From Impatiens glandulifera (taxonomy: Eukaryota; Streptophyta; Magnoliopsida; Ericales; Balsaminaceae), in NCBI RefSeq assembly GCF_907164915.1, contig NC_061864.1:9121889-9185888 (forward strand): a DNA stretch of 64,000 bases, in the 5' to 3' direction. Shown here piece by piece: positions 1-11,900 of the stretch. Numbering within the stretch: the stretch's first letter is position 1; each line of letters begins with the position of its first letter. The translations under genes and the position numbers were made by a program. The notes beneath the pieces were generated by a model. The model did not search any database. It saw only the letters and a list, made by a program, of their open reading frames with translations, and was not told the origin of the DNA.

Positions 1-175
1 GTTAGACACTTGTCTGTGTGGGTAGATATTCTGATAACTCATGTTCAGAAGTCAGTCCCATAATATCCATCCATGTTTTGGAATCGGACTACCAAAGCTC
101 ATGTTGGCTAGCCTTCTCCTGTCAATTCCTTTATCATTATTCAATATGATTCCATAAAACATTTCATACTTTGGA

Positions 176-330
176 AAGCAGATCATTTCTTTAGAAAAGA
201 GAATCTTGTTTAGAAAATAGACCTTTGTTTATAAAACAGTCCTTCTTTATAAAACAGACCCTTCTTTTAGAACACAGACCCTTGTTTAGAAAACAGTTCA
301 TCCTTTAGAAAACAGTTCATACTTTATTCA
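176..330. repeat. Short tandem repeat block, about 25-bp unit
   Basis: Six or so imperfect copies of a unit built on TTTAGAAAACAGACCCTT follow each other. Copies differ by single bases and small indels. There is no coding signal and no recognisable element boundary. It is the first of four different minisatellites packed into the first 1.4 kb. Confidence 0.7.
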
Positions 331-715
331 TTGTTAAAGATATGGATATGCAATGAAATCATGGTATAAAAACAGTATGTATCATTTATAGAATATACAT
401 GAATTATATAATAAGCATGTGTGGGTTTCTAAAGAGTGATATAGAAAGGTTTTCCTGCCTTATACTTTGAAGATGTTAAGGATTGATCTTACTATGAAGA
501 GTTGTTGTTCTTCAAGGCTTCTAACGGATGTCTAATGATTCTTAGTGAAGGGAGAAATGTATTGATATCATTTAATGAATCCATGGTGAAGTATATAAAT
601 ATAAAGAGCTAAGGTCAGTTATGGCAACATGAGGTGATATCTAGCTAATTAAGATTGCAAGGCATGGGTATATCTAGCATGAGGTGAATACTTAATCATT
701 AAGGGTATTGGTAAT

Positions 716-925
716 AGGCTTGTCATAGCATGGGGAGGATACTTTACTAATGTAGAGGGCTTGTCACCTGCTGGTCATAAGCATGTGATTAATAAAAAGG
801 TGATGAAGAGGCTGGTCACCTACTTGTCATAGCATGAGTTTAATGAAAAGAGTTGGTTACCTACTTGTCATGGCATGGGTTAAATAAAAATGGCTGGTCA
901 CCTACTTGTCATAGGCATGGGTTGA
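716..925. repeat. Irregular repeat block around GGTCACCTACTTGTCAT
   Basis: About five diverged copies of a segment containing GGTCACCTACTTGTCAT followed by GCATGGGTT recur at irregular 30-60 bp spacing. Origin unknown; it may be part of a long terminal repeat or of an untranslated region of a retroelement lying off the left edge. Confidence 0.55.
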
Positions 926-944
926 TACATTGTTAATGAAGAAG

Positions 945-1137
945 CCTAAGCATGAGGTAGCTAAGCATGAGGTGGCTAAGCATGATGTGGTTAAGCATGA
1001 GGTGTATTTAAGCATGAGGTGTACTTAATCATGAGGTGTATTTAAGCACGAGGTGGCTAAGCATGAGGTGTATTAAGCATGAGGTGTATTTAAGCATTAA
1101 GTGGCTAAGCATGAAGTGTCTAAGCATGAGGTGGCAA
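945..1137. repeat. Minisatellite, TAAGCATGAGGTG unit
   Basis: About twelve copies of a 15-18 bp unit with the core TAAGCATGAGGTG and a variable tail (GC, TATT or TACT) are arranged head to tail. Units are contiguous and lack unique spacers, so this is not a CRISPR-like array. Confidence 0.85.
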
Positions 1138-1157
1138 AGCAAAGCAATTGTATAAGT

Positions 1158-1432
1158 CTCGGTCGGATCTCTCGGTCCTAACCAGAATTTCTCGGTCCTA
1201 AGACATATATTCTCGGTCCTAACATATTTCCTCGGTCCTAACATATATTTTCTTGGTCCTAACACATATATACTCGGTCCTGACACATATTTCCCGGCCC
1301 TGGCCTATATTTCTCGGCCCTGACACATATTTCCTCGGCCCAAATACATATTTCTCGGTCATAACAAATAAATCATCGGTCATAACACATAAATCATCGG
1401 TCCTAAGTTTCAGATTTGCCTCGGTCCTAATT
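1158..1432. repeat. Minisatellite, CTCGGTCCTAACATATAT unit
   Basis: About thirteen copies of a 19-22 bp unit with the core CTCGGTCCTAACA and an ATATTT tail. Later copies drift to CCCGGCCCT and ATCGGTCAT. Both strands carry open frames here only because the unit lacks stop codons; they encode a meaningless periodic peptide. Confidence 0.88.
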
Positions 1433-1439
1433 TCCAATC

Positions 1440-1962
1440 ACGTGGGTGCTTGGTCTTGGTCAGGACCGAAGGCATTTAGTCAAATATGCATTTTAGGGTG
1501 TGACAACTATAGTGTTTGGTCGACCTATTTAATCCTCAATGTTAAAGTATGTAATGTCATAACCGGTTATCTCTTTTATTTATTTTTAATAAAAATGAGA
1601 ACCCCATAACTTTGGAAACCCTTTCGCTATTAACACCATTAGCAGCACTTTTATTTATTTTTAATTATATACTAATCTCCATTCTTTTAAAAGGTGGACA
1701 AATTTTTTTTTTTAATTTTCTTTATATTTCTGTTTCTATTTCCTCTTCTCCCATTAGATTTTTACTCTCTCTCTCTACTTCCTCCTCCGCGGTGGTTTTC
1801 AACGGAACCTCCGATTACCCCGATCCGACGTTCCAACTCACAATACCGGAAACCTAGTTCATCTCACCAGATCCGTTCGCTTTTCATCCAATCTATTCTT
1901 CAGATTCGACCACCATCAAACCCCTACACCTGATTTGTATTTGCATTTTCAAATTCAAATTC
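1440..1962. other. 5' flank and pyrimidine-rich leader of the YIP1 gene
   Basis: No gene is seen. The last 250 bases before the YIP1-family start codon are rich in C and T, including a CTCTCTCTCT run near 1770, as is common for plant 5' untranslated leaders. No clear TATA box could be assigned. Confidence 0.4.
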
Positions 1963-2715
1963 ATGGCCAAGGATTTCAACATCCCGCCGGTCATTTTCCC
2001 GGGAGGCGGAACCCCCGCCGCAAGTGTCCAACAGCGGCGGCTTCCAACTGCTCCATTCCAACCACCACGATCGGCTAACTCTAGCATCCCGTTCATGTCA
2101 TTTGATGTTGGATCCGCCGCTGCATCCACATCCTTCACGACGCCTCAATTTGGCAGCAGCAGCAGCAGCGCGGTCGGAATCGGAATGGGATTCGAATACG
2201 AGCCGCCCCTACTAGAAGAACTTGGGATAAACACGAAACAAATCTGGAATAAAACAATTTCAATCATAAACCCGATCAGAGTGAACGCGGATCTCCACGA
2301 AGACGCTGATCTATCAGGCCCTTTCTTGTTCTTATTGGCTTTCGGTCTATTCCAATTGCTGGCAGGGAAGCTGCATTTTGGAATCCTCTTGGGATGGGTA
2401 ACCATGGCGTCTCTGTTTTTGTATGTTGTGTTCAATATGTTGGCAGGAAGGAATGGGAATTTGGATGTTTACAGATGCTTGAGTTTGATCGGGTACTGTA
2501 TGTTGCCAATGGTAATGTTATCGGCGGTGGCGTTGTTCCTTCCTCAAGGCGGCGCTGCAATTTTCGTGATGGCGGGGATTTTTGTGATTTGGTCGACGAG
2601 GGTTTGCACCAGGCTTCTGGTGGAGCTTGCATCCTGTGGGGATGAACATCGTGGGCTTATTGCGTATGCATGTTTCTTGATTTACATGCTATTCTCGCTG
2701 TTAGTGATATTTTGA
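1963..2715 (+). CDS. YIP1-family integral membrane protein (YIPF5/7-like)
   Basis: Single-exon gene encoding 250 aa. The N-terminal half (about 1-85) is cytosolic, Pro/Ser/Ala-rich and disordered. It is followed by the conserved PPLLEELGIN segment (about 84-93), which introduces the Yip1 domain in this family. Five hydrophobic stretches fill residues 113-250, beginning GPFLFLLAFGLFQLL and ending at the very C-terminus with YMLFSLLVIF, the usual five-span arrangement. Family members sit in ER-Golgi membranes and bind Rab GTPases and Yif1 during vesicle budding; that role here is inferred from the family. The start is the first ATG in frame after the pyrimidine-rich leader and gives a family-typical length. 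No introns, frameshifts or missing segments are seen. Confidence 0.93.
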   Translation: MAKDFNIPPVIFPGGGTPAASVQQRRLPTAPFQPPRSANSSIPFMSFDVGSAAASTSFTTPQFGSSSSSAVGIGMGFEYEPPLLEELGINTKQIWNKTISIINPIRVNADLHEDADLSGPFLFLLAFGLFQLLAGKLHFGILLGWVTMASLFLYVVFNMLAGRNGNLDVYRCLSLIGYCMLPMVMLSAVALFLPQGGAAIFVMAGIFVIWSTRVCTRLLVELASCGDEHRGLIAYACFLIYMLFSLLVIF

Positions 2716-2866
2716 GGTTGGTCTGTCGTCTTTCTTACACTATACTGATCAATATAGCATTTTGAGTATGCTCTCTTGTGCATCTGTTTAAATTATCTAT
2801 TGGAAAAGAGCTGCCTTTCTCTTGCCTTCTGAATTCATGTTATGAAATTTATCTAATTTTAACCAT

Positions 2867-2925
2867 GGGGAAAGGAAGTGACTTTAGGTTGCTGTGGGGA
2901 AAGGAAGTGACTTTAGGTTGCTGTG
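2867..2925. repeat. 29-bp tandem duplication in the YIP1 3' flank
   Basis: Two nearly identical copies of a unit beginning GGGGAAAGGAAGTGACTT lie end to end about 150 bases after the stop codon, probably within the 3' untranslated region. Confidence 0.75.
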
Positions 2926-5629
2926 GGCTAAGGTTTCTCATGTATGTTTTTTTAGAAACAGATGTTTGTATTGTCTTGTACAACAACATTAGTCATGAGT
3001 AAGAAAGAATTCTTATGTTGAAGATGAATGTTAAATGTGAGTGTTTTTATTTGAATTTTCATGTGATTCAATATTTTGGTGTTTATTTGGTAGACAGTTC
3101 TTATTTCTTACTTACTATGTTTAAATTGACAGTTCAACCTAAGTTTATGTGAGTTGTTTATACTAGAATTGTTAACTTAGAAACTCATTTCATATTTTAA
3201 CATGGGAATTTGATTTTAGAACATCTGGTTCTAGTGTTGCTGTATAGAACCTATTCTGATTCGGCTCGATTTTATCATGGCGGATTTGAATTGGTGTTAT
3301 TTAGGAGTGAATGCTACCTTAGGAAGGAGGTTTATTTGTGAAATTGAATTCTCTTATATTTGATTCCATTAGATCTTTTACTTGTAGGTCTTCACTAATT
3401 GTATGATTAGATAGTATTCCATATCTTTTTAACAATCCATTTACATATTTCTCATCTCCAAATGTTAGTTTTTTTGTCTGGGAAGTTTCAATTTTTCCAA
3501 GAATTACAGGTTGTATTCTCATGTCATGTGAACCTCACGATAGGGAAATAGAATGTGGATATTGAATGAGAAGGAAATGGTTGAAGAGTGTTTTTAATTC
3601 ATTCCTTCCTTTCCTCCTTGATTTAGAATCATCTTTGTACAGCATTAATTGCACTTTACTAGCAATTTTTTAACATTCCATTTCATGTTAATTCATCATT
3701 CTTAGAAGTTAGATCTACCAATTAATAACAAATATTCTAAAGCACTTTATTCTCATGATATAAAAAGTATGTATAATTTAGACAGATTTCACAAAACCAC
3801 ATAATTGGCACTGCTAAAATTGTAAAGGTGAGAAAGATGGGATATCTGAGCCTCCCTAAATTTGCTTATTGGTTTAGAATGAAATTTACATTTGGTTATT
3901 GATTCTAATCTAAACTTTATAACTAAATTAGGGGAGAAAAAAAACTTTTTCACTTTTTTTTACATGGGGATGGCAGCCCAATTTTCGGGGCCAGTTCCGC
4001 TCTCGTGAAGTTATGTATATTTGCGAGCGCAGAATTTAGAAAATGCCGAGGGAGTGTTTAAAATACAATTAAATCCGGTTTTAAAAAAATTTATGGAGGA
4101 AACACTTGGATTTAGTATTTTTTTTTATAAATTTATAGAGGAAAATAGTAAATAAAAATGAAAAAAAAAATTATAGAGTCATGTCACTTTTTTACCGCTA
4201 AATAAATTGTTTGTATGTTTATGTGAATTTAAAGGTGTAACTTAGACCTTCAAGGAATAAAATTACATAAATTTTTATTGAATATAAGTGAGTTCATAAA
4301 TGAATTTGGAAACAATAAAAAAATATATTCGGATGAACTTTAAAAATAATATATGTAACTAAATCTATAAAATATGATTTATAAAAATTATGGTACTAGC
4401 TACGTATAAATAATAATATATTACTAGGATAGTGGTAACAAGATTTGAATATCTTCGACCCTTAGTCACATTTTATTTATTTTTAAATTATATTATCATT
4501 ATTATTGAAAGAGTAGTATATGCTACCTTAATTTTTATAAAATATTATTTGATTATAAAGAAAATAAATAAATTTAAAAGATTAAAAACTTATAAATTAT
4601 AAATACACTCTGATAATTATATCGAACAAATCCTAACAATATAACTAAAATCCAAATAATTATAATCAAATTATGTATAATTAAAAAAAAAATAGACATA
4701 TCTAACATGTATAGTGTATACAATGTCCTAAGAATCCCTTTAAATTTCATCCTTATTACCTCAATTCAAATTGTATATATATATATATATAAAAATATTA
4801 GGGATAAGCTTGAGGTGGGCTTAAGCCCCCCGTCCAAGCCTCCACCGTCCCTTTGCCCAATTTCGTAATAATATATCATATATATTAAATTTGAAACTAA
4901 ATATAATTTGAAAAAAATAATAATTAAATTTATTTAAATAAATTATTTTAATATAATATTTTAGAATATATTTAATTATAAATATATTAACAAATTTAAT
5001 AATATTTATTTATTCAAAACGATACTTAATACTTTTGTTATTGTAATCTTAAAACTTAAAAAATATTTAAATAAAAGTTATATACATATATATATATAAA
5101 TTAAAAACTTGAATATATTATTATTATTATTATTATTATATCTGAATAATTATGAAAAATTAAATATATATATATATATATATTTACATTATATAGTGAG
5201 AAATAAATGAGAGTAACAAATATATTTTAAATTTATTTTTTTTATTATGGTGAGTGATAAATTTTATATTATACATTAAAAAAATGAAGAGATTTTTTTT
5301 TTCTACCTTAATATGGAAATTGGCAAGTGTGTTTTTTATATTTATTTTTATTATTTGAATTTTTATATTTATATAATTATTATTGAAGTGAATATTTATA
5401 TATATAAATATTATATTGAGAAATAAATAAAATAATATTTTTTAATTATGGTGAGATATATTATTTTTTATTATATATGAAATATATATATTTATAAAGA
5501 GATAATATATATATATATATATATTATATAAAAAATAAATTAGTATAAAGAAGATTAATATTTTTTTCGAGCAACTGGTTTTATATTTTTATATATAACG
5601 GTTATAACCTTTGAAATAAAATCTTAGAA
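2926..5629. other. AT-rich intergenic stretch
   Basis: No gene, RNA gene or intact mobile element recognised. Base composition is strongly AT, with TA microsatellites near 4773-4790, 5085-5096, 5165-5183 and 5506-5523. A short island of higher GC at about 4803-4865 (AAGCTTGAGGTGGGCTTAAG) looks like a transposon scrap but cannot be assigned. Confidence 0.5.
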
Positions 5630-5790
5630 AGCCCAGCCCATTTGTTTTTCTGTATGAAACTCAGGCCCATTTGTTTCCACGAAAGCCCGGCCAAGTTCTT
5701 TTAGTAAGAAAGCCCTAATCTCAACCTTAATATAAGGATATATATACTTAGACACGGTTACAAACAATTGTCCGAGTAGAGTAAACCCTA
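5630..5790 (+). promoter_or_regulatory. RPS25 promoter: site II elements and telo-box
   Basis: Two AGCCCA motifs at 5630-5640 and GGCCCA at 5664-5669 are site II-type elements (bound by TCP factors). AAACCCTA at 5783-5790, 37 bases before the ATG, is a perfect telo-box. This pair is the known signature of plant ribosomal-protein promoters. A TATA-like run lies near 5738-5747. The motifs are seen directly; activity is inferred. Confidence 0.8.
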
Positions 5791-5826
5791 GAAGCGCCTC
5801 ATCTCCTTTGTCTGCAGAAGCTAGCC

Positions 5827-7084
<1,258 letters not shown>

Positions 7085-8915
7085 ATGGAATTTTGTTATT
7101 GTTCCTTAATATGGTTTGTTTGTGTAATCTTTAGCAGTATTCTATTTTCTGCAGTAATGAACCTGGATTTTTGTTTACAATTCTATCACAGTTTATGAAT
7201 ATTTTCTTTCCCATATTTTTATTTTTAACATCATTTTATGACTTTTTATTTATCCATCTATGATATCCTTAGAATTTAATTTCCTAACAATTGAGAATGA
7301 CTTCCATTCTTTATAACCCAGTTTTTTCTTGTCTTTTAAATCACAATTTTTGAGGTAAAATTCTTGTCAGTCTAGCAGGTCTTTTATGGAATGTTGATAT
7401 ATCAGTGCCTGTTATTATCTTTTATTGCATTATAGTGTCAAATCATTTTTCTTGTTTAATATTGATATTGATTAGTAGGTTAAGTTAACTTATTAAATAA
7501 ATCCAATAAAGTGTCTCTGTTTATAAGGAAAATTAAACTTTTTTTCTTCGTTTTTTCTGTGTATGTAGTAATCATGATGTATATTTGATGTTGTAATGGT
7601 CGGCTTGGATACTTTATTCTTTAAGGTTTACAAGTTATATGATACAAAATAGTTGTAAATTTAAAAATGCTTTTATTCGTGTGTCAAGGGCATTAATAGG
7701 AATTGAAGCTAGAATTTTATGCAATATGGTTAATGTTAAAGCTTTTTTTTAAATATCTTAATGAATTTTTCTGGTTTTATTTAAATAATCTAATAGATCA
7801 ATTGTTTATTGACTGTGCTGTCATAAACTTTATGGGTGACAAGACCTCGAATCCTCACACGAGAAATCTAGAAAACTAAATATATGGAATATCTATTATA
7901 TTGCTATTATAACATTTTATAAATACACTTGTAATTCATTTTTTATATCACTTTAGTTTTTATTTCTTTATTTAATTCGATTGGTCATAGATTTGCTGAG
8001 TGATTGACAATTTCTTAAGTTACTGGTGATATTTTTGTAAGTTGTTTATGTGAAAATTCAAATTATCTGAACGGACTAAATTTGAACAAAAAAATATCCA
8101 ATCTTATTATATAAAGTTTTGATAAGATACAAATAAAATATATATATTTAGTCGATTATAACTAATTTGATCAATTTTAAAAATATAGTTAATTTTATAA
8201 TATTATAGAATATTAATTATTTATTATATATATCTTATACACAAAATATTACTTGTTCGTTTTTAATAACGGTTGAAATGAAAGTTGAAATCTGGATATT
8301 GGTGGAGTATGCTAACTTCCTATATTCTAAAAGATATATATTCTAAATATTATTTATTCTATCAAATGTAAAGTCTTAATATCTGATACAAAAACAAAAT
8401 CAACCTAATAAGATCCTCGATCTCCAAATATGCTGGTAATATTTTAGATTATGTTTGTGTAACAACATATGTCATAATGTCCTAAACTTATTCCGATTTT
8501 TCTCAATATATGAGAATAAATAGATAAATGAAATGAGTTTTATATTTTTAAAGAACTTTAGGTTTCATTTTAAATGTATTGTCATACTCGGGGGTTTCAT
8601 TTTGACAATCCTTTAAAGATTTTATTCATTTTAATTTTCACATATTCCATCTCATCAGTCTTCACTCCTCGATTAAGATCTCTTTTCATTCTGGACTGAG
8701 TTCTTTTTCCTATTGTTGCTGCTGCTTAATTTAGCGTAGAGCACACACATCCTTCTCCTTCCGGTCCCACTCTTCTTCTTTCTCTCTAGATCTCTCGTTT
8801 CCGCTACCTCAACTCACGGAGGGTTCAAGGTGATTATCAGTAACTAGAATCTTCAAATCTTCAAGTTATATTTTGCAGATCGGTCAGCTAGTGTCGCGTT
8901 TCCGATCTTGCAACC
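7085..8915. other. Intergenic region between RPS25 and clathrin genes
   Basis: No gene is recognised. 7085-7200 is probably the RPS25 3' untranslated region. The rest is AT-rich to about 8640. From 8690 to 8915 it becomes pyrimidine-rich (TTCTTCTTTCTCTCTAG) and is probably the clathrin heavy chain promoter and leader. Confidence 0.5.
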
Positions 8916-11900
8916 ATGGCGGCAGCAAATGCTCCGATCGCCATGCGAGAGGTCCTAACGGTAAACAGCTTCTCCTTGAACACACGATTGTAACTCTTAG
9001 TTGTGAAATTCTTGCTATAACTTGTCTAGTGATTCAATATCGAACTTCCTAGATCCGTAATTATGCTGCTACTTTATTCACATGTCATGAAGTCTGTATT
9101 ACTTTATCATTGCATTCATCTTCTATTGATTGATATCTGGAGCTAATTATAGTGAAGGAAGTTTTATGATCAATTTATTGGGGAGTATTGACTGTTAATG
9201 TTGAATTTTGTGATGATTTCAGTTGCCTAGCTTGGGGATCAACCAGCAGTTTGTCACGTTTACTCATGTCACTATGGAATCTGACAAGTATATATGTGTT
9301 CGAGAGACCTCACCTCAAAATAGCGTTGTTATAGTTGATATGAGTATGCCAATGCAGCCATTGAGGAGACCAATCACAGCAGATTCCGCTCTCATGAATC
9401 CGAATTCCAGAATTTTGGCTTTGAAAGGTTTTAATCATTATGTGTTACACATGAATTTTATTTTATTCTGAGTTACTTTAGGCTTTATTTACTTTTTAAT
9501 CTTAGAGGTCTCATTTCCACTTCGGTTTTTCATTTTCTTATCTATATTATATCTTATTAATTGTATATTGGCCTATTTCCTGTCTAACATTGGATCACAA
9601 ATCAGGATCTTCTCTGCCTCTATTTGTGCATGATTATGTAGCTTTACTCACTTCACTACTATAATCGTCCACCACTTATAATGGTCTATAAATGTAGATA
9701 GTTTCCTACTCTGGTTCATTTATTCAGGTTATTGCTCTTTATTTTTTGTTTATATTTTAGATGTATGCAATCACTTGAATGAATGGAATACATGGGAGAA
9801 TACATAGTTGTATGGGACATGCACATATGAGTCTGACTGTCTTGGTCTTAAAAGTGTCTGAGTTCGATCCAGTGCTATCATATTTCTAAAAGATGCTCTT
9901 ATATATGTTGAGAATTTTGTAACATCAACCAAATTATAAAATGTTACTCAATCTACATACCTTCTCTAAGGGAGATAAATGTTTATCAAATTATGTATAT
10001 TTCTTTCAGTTTTCTGAATATCTAGTTTCTTTTGTGTGCCTTCAGCTGAACAATTTATTGTATATTTGTAGCTCAAATCCAAGGAACTACTCAGGATCAC
10101 CTGCAAATATTTAACATTGAGTTGAAAGCTAAAATAAAATCTCACCAGATGCCCGAGCAGGTGAATAACTCGTTATAGATTTATTCATTTCATATTCATA
10201 GTTACTTGCACTTGAAGCTGGCCTTGCATGCTGGTTATTCACATTGAAGCCGTGTCTTTCTAATACAACATAATAACTGGAGAATCTGACAAAAAATTCA
10301 AAACTCTATATAGTTCATTGAAAATAGGACTACTGTGTTGAATTAGAAACAGGTTGTTCAACTGTTCTATTTATTTTTTGTATAAGCAGGTTGTTTTCTG
10401 GAAATGGATTACGCCAAAGATACTGGGACTTGTGACACAGTCTTCTGTATATCATTGGTCAATTGAAGGTAGCATGTTTTTTTTACTTGAACGCACAGTT
10501 TTTATGCTTTCAGTTCTGAAGTTTACTTTCTCAACCCCCCATTACTGAAACTGTGATTTTATCATGACACTAATCTAACATCCTTTTGCTATCTTAGGTG
10601 AGGCTGATCCAGTAAAGATGTTCGACAGGGCAGCAAATCTTGTGAGTAATCAAATAATCAACTATCGATGTGATCCAGCAGAGAAGTGGCTGGTTCTGGT
10701 TGGAATTGCTCCTGGTTCACCTGAGGTATCTTACTATCACACAAAGCTTATATTTCTCCTTTTACAACTGTTCTCATTTTTATATCCTACTTAGAGAAAA
10801 ATCCTCTATAGCCCTTTTCTGGAAAAGTCACTTGAATAATATATATATGCTCCTGCTAATTTTATGTCATATCTTGTTATTGCCTGCTTTAGGTTGAATT
10901 CTAAATTACTTATCCATTGATAATCTGTGTCTGTGGTGATCTTGCAGAGACCTCAACTTGTCAAAGGAAATATGCAACTTTTTTCAGTGGAGCAGCAGAG
11001 AAGTCAATCTCTTGAAGCTCATGCTGCGGCATTTGCCTCTTTTAGAGTGCGTTGCTTCCTTAAACATTTGAATGTAATTTTGTCTATTCACATAAGTGTT
11101 GACTTTTCTTGTTATGGATTACAGGTTTCGGGGAATGATAAAGATTCTATTCTCATTTCTTTTGCGACTAAGACCATTAATGCTGGGCAGATAACTTCCA
11201 AGTTACATGTCATTGAACTCGGTGCTCAGCCAGGTTTATTGACTCTTCTGTTTTTCTATTATTTTCCCCTTAGTCCGTTTCAGATGTTGGAAAACTGATT
11301 GTCTATGTTGAAGTAGGTTTGCAATTTATATTAATATTTTCTGTTCTAGCTGTGTTATTATTCAGTTGCAATTTGTTATGTTATCTTGATTTGCAATTTG
11401 TTTCATGTGAAGTTCTCTTTAAGATGTATAATGTATGGATTTGCCTACAGGGAAGCCATCTTTTACAAAGAAGCAGGCAGATCTTTTCTTTCCTCCAGAT
11501 TTTGGGGATGATTTTCCAGTGGCTATGCAGGTAATCATGTGTCTGTTTGTTTTACATTTTATGTAGTTTCTGAAATCATTATAATTCTTTTGGGCCTCTT
11601 ACAGATCTCCCAGAAGTATAGTTTGATATATGTGATCACCAAGTTAGGACTTCTGTTCGTCTATGACCTTGAAACTGCTACGGCTGTATACAGAAATAGA
11701 ATAAGTCCAGATCCTATCTTCCTAACTTCAGAAGCTTCTTCAGTAGGTGGTTTCTATGCTATCAACAGGAGAGGACAGGTCTTACTTGCCACTGTAAATG
11801 AAGCAACCATAGTGCCTTTTGTCAGTGGACAGGCATGTTAATTTGCTTATCATAATTGTACATAAGATTGCTTTTCTGAGTGCCTTCCATTTTGTTTAAG

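Noticed and set aside
945..1432. Regular short repeats that could suggest a CRISPR array
   Set aside because: Units are contiguous and diverged, without unique spacers, and the DNA is from a plant nucleus.
1029..1437. Open frames on both strands encoding repeated LGPRKYVRTE-like peptides
   Set aside because: They are a by-product of the stop-free minisatellite unit; no gene-like composition or splice signals.
3319..3522. 67-aa minus-strand ORF
   Set aside because: No recognisable domain, codon use or flanking signals; I could not support it as a gene.
9800..9880. B-box-like GAGTTCGATCC in clathrin intron 2
   Set aside because: No matching A box or poly-A tail; not enough for a tRNA or SINE call.
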